Positions 42,741-52,386 of a stretch of 64,000 nt of DNA are shown piece after piece. Below the pieces are notes generated by a model that worked only from the letters and a program-made list of their open reading frames with translations, was not told the DNA's origin and made no database searches. Origin of the DNA: Chryseobacterium oranimense (GTDB lineage Bacteria; Bacteroidota; Bacteroidia; Flavobacteriales; Weeksellaceae); contig NZ_FQWT01000005.1 in the NCBI RefSeq assembly GCF_900129755.1, forward strand, positions 62,001 to 126,000, written 5' to 3'. Positions within the stretch are counted from its first letter, which is position 1. Every line of letters starts with the position of its first letter. Position numbers and translations under genes: made by a program.

Positions 42741-42852
42741 AATTGAAAATTACATTTAAAATAACAACATTTATAAGTACTTTAACGATTTTTTGCCAAT
42801 TTATGGTGCAATTATTGTACCCAGTTTAAATCCAACCACTAAAATAATTACT

Positions 42853-43233
42853 ATGATAACTATTATTCCAGAAGCTCCGGAAAATGTTGCGGCATTCAAT
42901 GCGACCGGAGAAGTGACTAAAGAAGATTTTGACAACCTTGTCATTCCTCATGTAAAAGAAAAGGTAGATCAGTTCGGAGAACTGAATTACTTATTGTATT
43001 TGGATACTGATCTGGATAATTTTACCATGGGAGCATGGCTTAAAGATGCATTTTTAGGGTTACAAAACCTTACAAAATGGAACCGTACAGCTATTGTTAC
43101 AGACAAAGAGGGAGTACAGAACTTTACGGATATCTTCAGTGTTCTGATGCCGGGAGAGTTTAAATCTTTCCCTAAAGAAAATTTGTATAATGCGCTTTAT
43201 TGGTGTAAAAACGGCAATGAAGTAGAAGTTTAG
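42853..43233 (+). CDS. SpoIIAA-like (STAS-fold) protein
   Basis: A 126-residue cytoplasmic protein from the ATG at 42853. Segments ATGEVTKEDFDNLVIPHV, LNYLLYLDTDL and WNRTAIVTDKEGVQNFTDIFSVLMPGEFKSFP match the SpoIIAA-like family (PF11964), which share the STAS/lipid-binding fold but lack an anti-sigma antagonist role. The longer frame from 42793 precedes any family similarity. It is a single gene ending in a strong terminator. Confidence 0.85.
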   Translation: MITIIPEAPENVAAFNATGEVTKEDFDNLVIPHVKEKVDQFGELNYLLYLDTDLDNFTMGAWLKDAFLGLQNLTKWNRTAIVTDKEGVQNFTDIFSVLMPGEFKSFPKENLYNALYWCKNGNEVEV

Positions 43234-43248
43234 CATTATTCTATAAAG

Positions 43249-43290
43249 AAAAAGAGACTTTGTTCAATGGTGAACAAAGTCTCTTTTTGT
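43249..43290. terminator. Strong bidirectional terminator
   Basis: An 18-bp perfect stem (AAAAAGAGACTTTGTTCA with its inverse) and 4-nt loop between the convergent SpoIIAA-like and MFS genes. The arms give T runs on both strands. Confidence 0.9.
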
Positions 43291-43313
43291 ATTTAAACTG
43301 TTGATTTTAAACC

Positions 43314-44513
43314 TTATTTATCACACGGCACGCATTCTACTGCAGTTTCAGCATCAGGAGTTTCTTTACCATACAGATATCTGTATCTTAAACTGATGAC
43401 AAGACCAATGAACGTCATCCCTACTCCTACCAATGAAGGATATTTGAATGAAAATCCGTATTCCAAAGGAATTCCTCCTAAAAATGCCCCCATCGCATTA
43501 GCAATATTAAAAGCTGCCTGCATAAATGCTGCAGCCATCATTTCACTTTTAGGCGCAGCCTTCATCATCATGATGTTGATAGGTGCGGCAACAGACATAG
43601 ACAAAGCCCCGCATACAAAAGTCAGGATAAGCGCCATATTCTGGTGATCTGCCAATAAAAATACGCCTGCCAGAGAAATCATCATCAGGAAGATTAATAG
43701 TACACATGTTTTTTCAGGTCCCAGACGGTCAGAAATAAATCCTCCGGCCAGGTTTCCAACAACCATTCCCGCCCCCGCAAGGATCATCACGTAAGCCATC
43801 TGATTGGACTGGATACCTGCAACGATTGTCATTAAAGGCGTAATATAGCTGAGCCATGTGAAAAGTCCTCCGAATCCAATGGCCGTAATTCCTAAAACCA
43901 GCCATGACTGTTTGTTTTTAAGAAATTTAAGCTCCTCCAGGAAATGAGTATCCTGGTTGGCCTCTGTCGCAGGAAGCCATAATTTAAGAAACAATATGGC
44001 AAAAAGACCGATAAATGCTACAATTGCGAAATACAGCCTCCAGTGATAAGCATGTCCGATATAGGTAACCAGAGGAACCATGATGAGGTTGGCAATCGTA
44101 AGTCCTGTAAACATTAAGGATATGTAAAATGCCTCTTTCCCTTTTCCGGCCATTCGTGATGCAACTACCGTTCCTACCCCGAAAAACGCTCCGTGAGGAA
44201 GCCCGGACATAAACCTGATGATCAGCATCGTAGTGTAATCGGGAGCTACCGCAGAAAGTCCGTTGAAAAGTGTGAAAAGGATCATCAAAACCATCAGCAC
44301 TTTCTTAGGCGGAAATTTCACTGAATACCCGATCAGGATCGGGGCTCCAATTACAACTCCCATGGCATAAGCCGAAATCAAGTGACCTGCTTCAGGAATG
44401 GTAATCTTCAAGGTATGGGCAATATCGGGAAGCAGCCCCATTACGGTGAACTCTGTAGTTCCTATTCCAAGACCGCCTATAGCCAGCGGTATTATTCTTT
44501 TATCAATCTTCAT
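43314..44513 (-). CDS. MFS efflux transporter (AraJ-like)
   Basis: A 399-residue transporter with 12 predicted helices, resembling the AraJ/YdhP arabinose-efflux-like MFS group. The first helix has IGGLGIGTTEFTVMGLLPDIA, the motif-A loop region is present (GFISDRLGPEKT), and helix four contains RFMSGLPHGAFFGVG. It is a proton-driven exporter of sugars or drugs; the substrate is unknown. The start at the ATG at 44513 is preferred over the in-frame TTG at 44519. It is divergent from an AraC-family regulator, which is its likely controller. Confidence 0.93.
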   Translation of the reverse strand: MKIDKRIIPLAIGGLGIGTTEFTVMGLLPDIAHTLKITIPEAGHLISAYAMGVVIGAPILIGYSVKFPPKKVLMVLMILFTLFNGLSAVAPDYTTMLIIRFMSGLPHGAFFGVGTVVASRMAGKGKEAFYISLMFTGLTIANLIMVPLVTYIGHAYHWRLYFAIVAFIGLFAILFLKLWLPATEANQDTHFLEELKFLKNKQSWLVLGITAIGFGGLFTWLSYITPLMTIVAGIQSNQMAYVMILAGAGMVVGNLAGGFISDRLGPEKTCVLLIFLMMISLAGVFLLADHQNMALILTFVCGALSMSVAAPINIMMMKAAPKSEMMAAAFMQAAFNIANAMGAFLGGIPLEYGFSFKYPSLVGVGMTFIGLVISLRYRYLYGKETPDAETAVECVPCDK

Positions 44514-44712
44514 TGTCAATAAACTTCTTTTCGAATTAATTTTTTTAAGTGATTTTTTCTGAAAAATAAAGATAAGATTCTATGATCTTTACTTTGAAAA
44601 TGCAAAATTCGCCAGAAATATTGTTTTTTACTTCTCTTGAAATGATCATAATTTGCTCCATATTAACCTTTTTACGTATTTTTAAAATTAGAAACAATCA
44701 AATGAGAACAAG

Positions 44713-45573
44713 ATGAAGATTCAGAAAGAAATTATTGAGTTTGAAGACGGAAAGTCTTTCAAGCTTTTTTCACCTTCTTTGAAAAACTGCTTTTTCTGGC
44801 ATCATCACCCGGAAATAGAGCTTGTTTATGTGGAAGCAATCAATGGCATCCGCCATGTAGGCCGGGATATTTCCGTTTTTACAGAAAGCGATCTGGTTCT
44901 GATAGGCTCCAATGTGCCTCATCTTAATTTTGATTATGGCATTCAGACAGAATGCAGGCAACTGGTGGTTCAGATGAGAGAAAATTTCCTTCAGAATACC
45001 ATTCTTCCCGTTCCTGAATTTGAAAACATTAAAAAACTTCTGGAAAGATCATACCTGGGACTTTCATTTTCAGGAGAAACGAAAAGCATCGTTATTGAAA
45101 AACTTAATAATATAAAGGATAAGAACTCTTTTGACTCCCTGATAGGATTGATAGAAATCCTTCAGATTCTTGCCGGTTCGGACGAAGTAAAGGAACTCAA
45201 CAAAGAAGACACGAGGATCAAATGGTTCATGAACGATAAGATCAGAATGGGAACCATTTACGATTATATCCATGAGAATTATGATAAAAAGCCCAATGTC
45301 AACGAAATAGCAAAGATCGTAAGCCTCAGTACACCGGCTTTCTGTCGCTATTTTAAAAAGCAGACAAATATGACTTTCACTGATTTTGTTAACAATTACA
45401 GGATCAGCCAGGCTAAAATATTTTTACTGAAAGATTATTCTGTAACGGAGGTTTGTTTCCAGGTGGGTTTTGAAAGTCTGTCGTATTTTAATAAATTGTT
45501 CAAGCAGCATACGGGAGAAACTCCTTCAGAATTCAGGAAAAAGCATTTGAAAAACATTGAGGTGCGGAATTAA
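44713..45573 (+). CDS. AraC-family transcriptional regulator
   Basis: A 286-residue regulator. The N-terminal cupin-like sensor has FFWHHHPEIELVYVEAINGIRHVGRD, as in AraC members that sense sugars. The C-terminal double helix-turn-helix (about 190-285) has VNEIAKIVSLSTPAFCRYFKKQTNMTFTDFVNNYRI and VTEVCFQVGFESLSYFNKLFKQHTGETPSEFRKK. It is divergent from the MFS efflux gene with a 199-bp intergenic region, the usual arrangement for a regulator and its exporter. The stop is 6 bp before the end of a convergent gene. Confidence 0.95.
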   Translation: MKIQKEIIEFEDGKSFKLFSPSLKNCFFWHHHPEIELVYVEAINGIRHVGRDISVFTESDLVLIGSNVPHLNFDYGIQTECRQLVVQMRENFLQNTILPVPEFENIKKLLERSYLGLSFSGETKSIVIEKLNNIKDKNSFDSLIGLIEILQILAGSDEVKELNKEDTRIKWFMNDKIRMGTIYDYIHENYDKKPNVNEIAKIVSLSTPAFCRYFKKQTNMTFTDFVNNYRISQAKIFLLKDYSVTEVCFQVGFESLSYFNKLFKQHTGETPSEFRKKHLKNIEVRN

Positions 45574-45579
45574 GAGCTA

Positions 45580-45843
45580 TTATTTAACCAGTTCTAAAAT
45601 CTGTAACATCATTGTAATGGCCATAAAAGCCATTGTTCCAAGATATCCCATATATGATACATGAGTCCCTTTTCTAAAAGAATTAAAATGTTTAATATTA
45701 ACTATAAGGCCAATAATATTTAAAATAATTAATACAGAAAGTACTATTTCCTTACCTGAAAAATGATTTCCTAATATCCAATAATAAAATGCAATTCCAA
45801 GTAAAATAATTAATGCGGAGAAAACTTCAATTTTTCTGATCAT
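45580..45843 (-). CDS. Small three-helix membrane protein, unknown
   Basis: An 87-residue hydrophobic protein with about three transmembrane helices (around 6-25, 33-50 and 66-84). It has no known motif. It ends 6 bp from the convergent AraC gene and starts 3 bp after the stop of the next gene, with which it is certainly cotranscribed. The pair is more AT-rich than its neighbours, which could reflect acquisition. Confidence 0.6.
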   Translation of the reverse strand: MIRKIEVFSALIILLGIAFYYWILGNHFSGKEIVLSVLIILNIIGLIVNIKHFNSFRKGTHVSYMGYLGTMAFMAITMMLQILELVK

Positions 45844-45846
45844 ATC

Positions 45847-46296
45847 TTATACTTCTTGAGAATTTATATATAAAATATTAAACTGTTCAATTTTAGCTTT
45901 GAATTCGTTTTGCAAATTTTGGTTTTTTACAAATTCAAACTGGTTTAAATAATCATCCAATATAGGAATTTCTTCCTTCCATATGTTAGGGTAATCCGAC
46001 CAATATCCATCAGGATCAAAATCGGCAACAAAATCAGAATAAAAGCTGACGTAATTGGATCTATGCAAATCTGTCAAAAAAATATTGGATTTTTCTTCTT
46101 CTTTTCTGATTAACTCAAAAGCAAGTTGAGTACTTATATGTTTTTTATATTCTAAAACTATGCTTATTCCTAAAACTAAATTTGAAAAATATTTATATTC
46201 GACTTTTTTGGTCTCTTCAAAAATATAATCAAGAAAAAAAATAAATTTATTGATAAATTGTTTCTTTTCTGCTTCGCTATTTTCTCTATAATCCAT
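45847..46296 (-). CDS. Hypothetical acidic protein, unknown
   Basis: A 149-residue soluble protein with a large share of Glu, Asp, Phe and Tyr, a helical N-terminal half (KKQFINKFIFFLDYIFEET) and an aromatic central segment with DFDPDGYWSDYPNIWKEEIP. It is not recognised. The composition resembles small immunity or inhibitor proteins, but no toxin gene is nearby. It starts a two-gene unit with the membrane protein. Confidence 0.6.
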   Translation of the reverse strand: MDYRENSEAEKKQFINKFIFFLDYIFEETKKVEYKYFSNLVLGISIVLEYKKHISTQLAFELIRKEEEKSNIFLTDLHRSNYVSFYSDFVADFDPDGYWSDYPNIWKEEIPILDDYLNQFEFVKNQNLQNEFKAKIEQFNILYINSQEV

Positions 46297-46347
46297 AATT
46301 TATCTCAATAATTCATTATGAAATTAAAAAATATTTTAATTTCATAA

Positions 46348-46374
46348 ATGAAAAAACCGCTAAATAAAGCGGTT
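46348..46374 (-). terminator. Terminator of lipA
   Basis: AACCGC / GCGGTT with an 8-nt loop and a minus-strand T run, directly after the lipA stop. Confidence 0.75.
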
Positions 46375-46379
46375 ATATT

Positions 46380-47246
46380 TTAGTGGATATGTTTTTCAGC
46401 GTGATAAGAGCTTCTTACCAATGGAGAGCTTTCCACATGCCTGAAGCCTAAACTTCTTGCAAAGTCTCCCAATTCATCAAATTCTTCCGGTGTAATGAAT
46501 CTTTTTACCGGCAGATGTTTTTTGGTAGGCTGAAGATACTGTCCAAGCGTAATGACATCTACATTGGCATTTCTGATGTCTTCAATAGTCTGGAAAACCT
46601 CGTCTTTTGTTTCACCCAAACCAAGCATTACCCCTGTCTTTGTTCTTCTCTGCCCTGCTTCTTTTAAATATCTCAGAACTTCCAAACTTCTTTCATATTT
46701 AGCCTGAATTCTCACTTCTCTTGTCAGACGTTTTACGGTCTCCATATTGTGGGAAATTACTTCCGGAGCTACTTCTACCAGTCTGTCGATATGTTTGGTG
46801 ATTCCCTGGAAATCGGGAATAAGTGTTTCCATTGTGGTTCCCGGAGAAATTCTTCTTACGGCATTCACGGTTTCTGCCCACAGGATGGATCCCATGTCTT
46901 TCAGATCATCGCGGTCTACAGAAGTAAGAACCGCATGCTTGATTTTCATCAATTTAATGGAACGTGCTACTTTTTCTGGCTCATCCCAATTAACATCAAG
47001 CGGTTTTCCTGTTTTTACACCGCAGAATCCGCAGCTTCTTGTACAGATATTTCCTAAGATCATGAACGTTGCCGTTCCTTCTCCCCAGCATTCTCCCATA
47101 TTCGGACAGCTTCCGCTCTGGCATATGGTATTTAATTTATATTTGTCCACCAAAGTCCTAAGTTCTCTGTAGTTTTTTCCGGTAGGAAGTTTTACTCGGA
47201 TCCACTTTGGCTTTTGAACGGTAGTATCTTGAACTAAATTTTCCAT
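46380..47246 (-). CDS. lipA: Lipoyl synthase LipA
   Basis: A 288-residue radical-SAM enzyme that inserts two sulfurs into octanoyl groups on lipoyl domains. Both Fe-S clusters are intact: the auxiliary cluster Cys42/47/53 in [12 protein letters not shown], and the radical-SAM cluster Cys68/72/75 in CTRSCGFC. The C-terminal RSSYHAEKH contains the conserved RSSY serine that ligates the auxiliary cluster. Length is normal. The ECF sigma gene upstream runs in the same direction, with a 216-bp gap that contains a dispersed repeat. Confidence 0.97.
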   Translation of the reverse strand: MENLVQDTTVQKPKWIRVKLPTGKNYRELRTLVDKYKLNTICQSGSCPNMGECWGEGTATFMILGNICTRSCGFCGVKTGKPLDVNWDEPEKVARSIKLMKIKHAVLTSVDRDDLKDMGSILWAETVNAVRRISPGTTMETLIPDFQGITKHIDRLVEVAPEVISHNMETVKRLTREVRIQAKYERSLEVLRYLKEAGQRRTKTGVMLGLGETKDEVFQTIEDIRNANVDVITLGQYLQPTKKHLPVKRFITPEEFDELGDFARSLGFRHVESSPLVRSSYHAEKHIH

Positions 47247-47395
47247 TTCTTAAATTGAAGTTCAAAGTTAAGGAATTTTTAATGGAAACCATCTACCGGA
47301 AAAATTGATGAAACAGATAATAAAGAATCAAGAAAACTGTTTATCTTCAATAAGAAGAATTTTTATCCCTCAAAGACGAAAATTTGTCGGATCTA

Positions 47396-47458
47396 AATTC
47401 CCCTCCCCTGGAGGGGTGGCAAAAATTCAGGGAATTTTTGACGGGGTGGTTAAAGTAA
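47396..47458. repeat. Dispersed palindromic repeat between lipA and the sigma gene
   Basis: The segment contains CCCCTCCCCTGGAGGGGTGG followed by a small hairpin AAAAATTCAGGGAATTTTT and GACGGGGTGGTT. The same composite element is common in flavobacterial intergenic DNA (recognised by eye). It makes two hairpins and shows no gene. Confidence 0.7.
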
Positions 47459-47462
47459 ATTA

Positions 47463-48023
47463 TTAATGATCATCAAACTCATTATTCTTAAGCAGTTCTG
47501 CGAGCACTTTTTTAGCACGCATTACCCTGACTTTAGTATTAGCAACGGAAATTCCAAGTTCTTCCGCAATTTCTTTGATGCTTTTTTCCTCAAAAAATCT
47601 TAATCTGATAATATCCTGGTAATTGGCATCCAGCGATTCAATGGTTTTGATGATCTTTTTCTGTTCTTCATTGGAGATCATCAGCTCTTCCGGAGATTTT
47701 GCAAACTGATTTTTAACTTCATCAAGATTTTCAGTAGGGTCCTGATTTTCGCGGCTTCTCTTTCTCCAGAAATCAATCACGGTATTCTGTGCAATTGTCA
47801 GCACCCAGGTTTTAAACTGAAAATGCGGATCGTACATATCCAGCTTCGACAGTACTTTTGAAAAAACATTCACCGTGATTTCATCTGCATCATTTTCATC
47901 TTTCACTTTTTTCATCACAAAAGCAAAAACATCCACCCAAAAAATATTGATGAGTTTGGTCTGGGCCTTCTGGTCCTTTTCTTTTGCCTTTTGAATAAGC
48001 AGGAATAGCTGTTCGTCGTTCAT
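47463..48023 (-). CDS. ECF RNA polymerase sigma factor
   Basis: A 186-residue ECF sigma factor from the ATG at 48023. Region 2 contains DADEITVNVFSKVLSKLDMYD and FKTWVLTIAQNTVIDFWRKRSRE; region 4 contains LDANYQDIIRLRFFEEKSIKEIAEELGISVANTKVRVMRAKK. No anti-sigma factor gene is adjacent. The gene is divergent from tyrS across about 113 bp and shares direction with lipA. Confidence 0.93.
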   Translation of the reverse strand: MNDEQLFLLIQKAKEKDQKAQTKLINIFWVDVFAFVMKKVKDENDADEITVNVFSKVLSKLDMYDPHFQFKTWVLTIAQNTVIDFWRKRSRENQDPTENLDEVKNQFAKSPEELMISNEEQKKIIKTIESLDANYQDIIRLRFFEEKSIKEIAEELGISVANTKVRVMRAKKVLAELLKNNEFDDH

Positions 48024-48100
48024 TAATAACAAATATAATTTTTTTAAGTGAAAAAGCCAATAGGTGAGCTTCCCTGTTCTTATTATACTTATGAATTTCT

Positions 48101-48108
48101 TATCTTTG
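48101..48108 (+). promoter_or_regulatory. Predicted -7 box for tyrS
   Basis: TATCTTTG is a full TAnnTTTG match 28 bp before the tyrS start. A clear -33 TTG is not seen. Confidence 0.5.
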
Positions 48109-48136
48109 CCCCGTTAAATTTTAAAGAAAATTATAG

Positions 48137-49432
48137 ATGAATTCCTTTATAGAAGAACTGAAATGGCGTGGTCTTTTTGCCGATATGATGCCAGGAACCG
48201 ATGAACAACTGAATAAAGAGGTAACTACTGCATATATTGGTTTCGACCCGACTGCTGATTCTTTGCATATCGGAAGCCTTATCCAGATTAAAATTCTGGC
48301 ACATTTCCAACAGCATGGGCACAAGCCGATTGCTCTGGTAGGTGGTGCTACGGGAATGATCGGAGATCCTTCGGGAAAATCTGCAGAAAGAAACCTGCTG
48401 GATGAAGCAACACTTCTTCATTATGTAGACTGTTTAAAGAACCAGCTTTCAAGATTTCTGGATTTTGATGCGGACGGTCCAAATAAAGCAGAACTGGTCA
48501 ATAATTATGACTGGATGAAGAATATCTCTTTCCTTGACTTTGCTAAAAATGTAGGAAAAAACATTACCGTTAATTATATGATGGCGAAAGACTCTGTAAA
48601 AAAGAGATTTTCAGGAGATGGCGGAGCAGACGGAATGAGTTTTACGGAATTTACCTACCAGCTTATTCAGGGGTATGATTTCCTTCATTTGTATCAGAAT
48701 AATAATGTGAAGCTTCAGATGGGAGGTTCTGACCAGTGGGGAAACATCACCACCGGTACTGAACTGATCCGCAGAAAGGCTCAGGGGGAAGCATTTGCTT
48801 TAACGGTTCCTTTGATTACAAAAGCAGACGGCTCTAAATTCGGTAAATCGGAAAGCGGTGAAAATTACTGGCTGGATAAAAAGAAAACATCACCATACAA
48901 ATTTTATCAGTTCTGGTTGAACGCAACCGACGATGACGCCGAAAGATTCATTAAGTTCTATACATTCTTAGGTAAAGAAGAAATTGAAACTTTGATTGAA
49001 GAACATAAAACAGCTCCCCACGAAAGAAAGCTTCAGAAGAAATTAGCGGAAGAGGTAACAGTCTGGGTACATGGCAAAGATGAGTACGAAAAAGCGGTTA
49101 AAGCTTCAGAAATTCTTTTCGGACGTTCAACCGCTGAAGACCTTGTAAGCCTTGACGAGGAAACATTCCTTGAGGTTTTTGACGGTGTTCCTCAAAAAGA
49201 GCTTCCGAAAGCTGATGTTTTGGGAATCAGCATAGTTGATCTTCTTTCTGAAAAATCAGGATTCTTGAAGTCTAAAAGCGAGGCTCAGAGGGAAATCAAA
49301 GGAAATGCAGTTTCTGTAAACAAAGAAAAAGTAAATGATACTTATACAGCTAATGAAGGCGATCTTATCGACGGCAAGTTCTTGCTGCTTCAAAAGGGTA
49401 AGAAAAGCTACTTTATTGTGAAGGTACAGTAA
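48137..49432 (+). CDS. tyrS: Tyrosyl-tRNA synthetase
   Basis: A 431-residue class I aminoacyl-tRNA synthetase that charges tRNA-Tyr. The HIGH motif is DSLHIGSL (from residue 41), the KMSKS loop is SKFGKSESG, and [21 protein letters not shown] plus [12 protein letters not shown] form the tyrosine-binding site. A C-terminal S4 domain ends [33 protein letters not shown]. Length and order are normal for bacterial TyrS. Confidence 0.98.
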   Translation: MNSFIEELKWRGLFADMMPGTDEQLNKEVTTAYIGFDPTADSLHIGSLIQIKILAHFQQHGHKPIALVGGATGMIGDPSGKSAERNLLDEATLLHYVDCLKNQLSRFLDFDADGPNKAELVNNYDWMKNISFLDFAKNVGKNITVNYMMAKDSVKKRFSGDGGADGMSFTEFTYQLIQGYDFLHLYQNNNVKLQMGGSDQWGNITTGTELIRRKAQGEAFALTVPLITKADGSKFGKSESGENYWLDKKKTSPYKFYQFWLNATDDDAERFIKFYTFLGKEEIETLIEEHKTAPHERKLQKKLAEEVTVWVHGKDEYEKAVKASEILFGRSTAEDLVSLDEETFLEVFDGVPQKELPKADVLGISIVDLLSEKSGFLKSKSEAQREIKGNAVSVNKEKVNDTYTANEGDLIDGKFLLLQKGKKSYFIVKVQ

Positions 49433-49455
49433 AAATCTTTAATGATATTATTTGA

Positions 49456-49489
49456 AAGAACGGCTTTGGAATCAAAGCCGCTCTTTTTT
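49456..49489 (+). terminator. Terminator of tyrS
   Basis: CGGCTTTG / CAAAGCCG with a 4-nt loop and a T run. Confidence 0.85.
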
Positions 49490-49578
49490 AATACAAAATA
49501 ACCTGAAAAGTTACTTCATCTTTGAAGAGAGTTAAACATAAAATTATAAAGTCTTACTGTTTGTATATAAATAATCAT

Positions 49579-50079
49579 TTAATTGAATGAATACTGCTTT
49601 GTAAAATCGGCCCCGTTGGTTGTTAAATTAATAGTTTCATTAACTACTGCGGTTCCGTTTTTTTCTATTTTATAAGTTCCTGTAATGGAAGAGTTATAAT
49701 TGATCACCTGAATGGAAGCTGCCAGGCCTGCAATAGGGGAATTGGTCTCAATAATATAGGTTTTGGTAGAACCGGTAAAACTATTGTCGTTTAATCCCAC
49801 AGCTGTTTGTCCGTTTTGAATGGTCCCATTAATTTTCCATATAGAAGTACTGTTTTGATGATCACTTCCTGAAGCAACTACCGAAACATAATCATCGGTA
49901 GAATTTACCCCGTTCAAAGTAACTGTTATTTTATAATTGGCGCCTCCACCTACAACTCCTCCTCCTGCATCAACATCGTCATCATCCTTGCTGCATGAGG
50001 ATACAAAGCCTAAGAGAAGTGCTGTCATCAAAAAAGCAACTGCATTTCTGAATGTTCCGTGTAAATTGATTTTTTTCAT
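49579..50079 (-). CDS. Small lipoprotein with acidic linker
   Basis: A 166-residue protein from the ATG at 50079 with lipobox FVSSC followed by SKDDDDVD and a Gly-rich linker, a pattern common for flavobacterial surface lipoproteins. The rest (about 45-166) is beta-rich with many Thr/Asn/Ser and no known domain. It lies divergent from the TPR-kinase gene; a second lipoprotein of the same build follows the kinase/regulator pair at 53115. Possible ligand, adhesion or immunogen role; unknown. Confidence 0.7.
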   Translation of the reverse strand: MKKINLHGTFRNAVAFLMTALLLGFVSSCSKDDDDVDAGGGVVGGGANYKITVTLNGVNSTDDYVSVVASGSDHQNSTSIWKINGTIQNGQTAVGLNDNSFTGSTKTYIIETNSPIAGLAASIQVINYNSSITGTYKIEKNGTAVVNETINLTTNGADFTKQYSFN

Positions 50080-50382
50080 AATTCTCATATTTTATTTTTT
50101 AAACTAATTCTTATCTGCATTTATTTCTATTTTTTTCATCAAACCCTTCGTATTTATCATTCTATGTTTTAAAGTTGATTCAGATGTGTATCACAAAACT
50201 ATTCCGTATGCCTGACAGGGACAATACATAAAAAACAGTATTTACATCTACCTGTTTTTAGGTATTTTATGCCTGTCTCCAAATTGCTACCTTAAAAAAA
50301 TGAAGCATGCTACAGGAGCATATTATTTTTTTTAATACTTTCATAAAATATTCATAATATAAATCATGATTACACAAAAAGC
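50080..50382. other. 303-bp divergent region
   Basis: Very AT-rich. It contains the inverted repeat AAAAACAG (50231-50238) / CTGTTTTT (50252-50259) with flanking GCCTGACAGG and GCCTGTC copies, which may be operators. No TAnnTTTG box and no gene were found. Confidence 0.4.
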
Positions 50383-52386
50383 ATGAGAAGAGAATTACTT
50401 GCATTATTAATATCACTTTTCGGCATACTCAATATTGAGGCACAGTCTCTTTACTTTTATTCTCTGGAAAAAAAGAATAATAATTTTGACAGTTTGGTTA
50501 TGGCTGCCAACAATGAAACTGTTGATACGGTAAAAGCCATTAAGTCTTACCAGATTGCCGCAACCTATTTTACCAAACAGGATATTGAAAATTATCAGAA
50601 GTATCTGAAACAAGGTCTGGAAAGCTCTTCCAACAGTCCTGTGTACAGAGATATAGGACTTTATTATCAGTCCATTATAAACTATACAAAGCCCGATGCC
50701 GTCAATCTTCTTGAAAAAGATTTTACAAACATAGAATTGCTTTTAAAAAAATATAACAGTAATGAAGCTAAAAAAATAAGGATCATCATGTTCCAGAATA
50801 AAGCGTTATTCAGGATCATTCAGAATAAGGAAGTAGAGTCTATGAACATCATCACGAATAAAGCAATACCTCTGGCCAAATCCCTGAAAGATTACGAACT
50901 TACAGGAGCTTTGTATAAAAGTATAGGGGTCTTGTTCTATAACTCAAAGGACTATCCCAAAGCAGTAGAATATATGAACCTGGCTGAAAATTCTATCAAT
51001 AAACTGAAAAGGCAGACAGCGCAGTCCAAAGCGATTAAGGGCGAAGCTGTTCTGTTTAAGGCAGATGCTCTGATGAGAGAAAACAAAATGTCTCAGGCCA
51101 ATGCAGAATTAGAGAAAACCTACGCGATCATCAAAGATTATCCGGAATCCAATTTTTATTCACTCTATTACTGCACTTTAGGATATTATCATATGAAGCA
51201 AAAAAATTACCCGGAAGCGGTAAAACTTTTTGCCAAAGGACTGAGCAATGCAGAAAAATATAAAAATACAGTTATTGCAGAAAGAATAAAGCTGTTTGAG
51301 GGGCAGCTCAACAGTGAACTGAAAGACTACGGAAAATCCAATAAGATTTTTAAAGAAGTTTATGCCAGCACTCCCTACCAAAAAAACAAGCAGGAAGTTT
51401 TAAAAGAGCTTTCTAAAAATTATACCGCACTCAAGGATACAACTAAAGCCAACCTGTATGCTGAACGATATATAGATTCTTTTGACAGCCTGAATACGGT
51501 TTCTATCCATAAAAATATTGCCATTCTTGAAGCAAAATACAGAAAATCCGAAAGGGATAAAGAATTAGTGCAAAAGCAGCTGGAAATCAGCAAGAAAAAC
51601 AAATACATGTGGATTCTGGGGCTTGCCTCCCTGTTATCAGCCGGTTTTATCATTTTAGGTCTTTTAAATTTTAAAAAGAATAAAAAAATTTCGGAACAGC
51701 GCGAAATAAATCTTCAGCAGGAAATAAAGGAAATCCAGCAGAGGGAAGAATTAGCTCTTACAAAGGCTATTCTGGAAGGAGAAGAAAGAGAAAGAGCCCG
51801 TATTGCCAAAGATCTTCATGACGGCCTTGGAGGAATGCTTGCCGGGGTTAAAATAAATTTTTCTACCTGGTCTTCAACCCATCTTGAAGCAGACCGGAAT
51901 AAAGATTTCTACAAAATTCTAAACCAACTGGATAACTCCGTTACCGAACTGCGCCACGTGGCCAGAAACCTGATGCCGGAATCCCTTTTAAGCTTCGGAC
52001 TGGAAACCGCTCTTAAAGACCTGTGTGAGTTCTATATCCGGAAAGATCTTAAGGTGGACTTTCAGGCTATCAACATTAGCAAAAGCACTCCTTTATCCAT
52101 ACAGCTTCATATTTACAGAATTGCACAGGAATTACTGGCCAACTCCGTTAAACATTCGGAAGCTACCAATATACTGCTGCAATGTTCGCAATCCGATGAA
52201 AACTTCATGATCACTGTAGAAGATAACGGAAAAGGATTTAAAGAAGAAGATTACAGGAAATCTCAAAGTATGGGCCTTCATAATCTTAAAAACAGAGTGG
52301 ATTATCTTAAAGGCAAAATGGAGATCAATTCGGATGACGAAGGAACCACTATTAATATTGAATTAAATACCCATGCAGTCTCATAA
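50383..52386 (+). CDS. TPR-containing NarL-type sensor histidine kinase
   Basis: A 667-residue membrane kinase. It has a signal peptide (about 1-21), a periplasmic region of TPR-like helices (about 40-400), a transmembrane helix (about 408-428), a coiled coil (about 435-465), a HisKA_3 dimerisation domain with His479 in RIAKDLHDGLGGMLAG, and an HATPase domain (ELLANSVKHSEATNI, VEDNGKGF, GLHNLKNRVDYL). It would sense an extracytoplasmic signal and phosphorylate the LuxR-type regulator encoded immediately downstream, with which it overlaps by 14 bp. Confidence 0.94.
   Translation: MRRELLALLISLFGILNIEAQSLYFYSLEKKNNNFDSLVMAANNETVDTVKAIKSYQIAATYFTKQDIENYQKYLKQGLESSSNSPVYRDIGLYYQSIINYTKPDAVNLLEKDFTNIELLLKKYNSNEAKKIRIIMFQNKALFRIIQNKEVESMNIITNKAIPLAKSLKDYELTGALYKSIGVLFYNSKDYPKAVEYMNLAENSINKLKRQTAQSKAIKGEAVLFKADALMRENKMSQANAELEKTYAIIKDYPESNFYSLYYCTLGYYHMKQKNYPEAVKLFAKGLSNAEKYKNTVIAERIKLFEGQLNSELKDYGKSNKIFKEVYASTPYQKNKQEVLKELSKNYTALKDTTKANLYAERYIDSFDSLNTVSIHKNIAILEAKYRKSERDKELVQKQLEISKKNKYMWILGLASLLSAGFIILGLLNFKKNKKISEQREINLQQEIKEIQQREELALTKAILEGEERERARIAKDLHDGLGGMLAGVKINFSTWSSTHLEADRNKDFYKILNQLDNSVTELRHVARNLMPESLLSFGLETALKDLCEFYIRKDLKVDFQAINISKSTPLSIQLHIYRIAQELLANSVKHSEATNILLQCSQSDENFMITVEDNGKGFKEEDYRKSQSMGLHNLKNRVDYLKGKMEINSDDEGTTINIELNTHAVS

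Noticed and set aside
43514..43647. Plus-strand frames inside the MFS gene
   Set aside because: Out-of-frame shadows of a strong membrane-protein gene.
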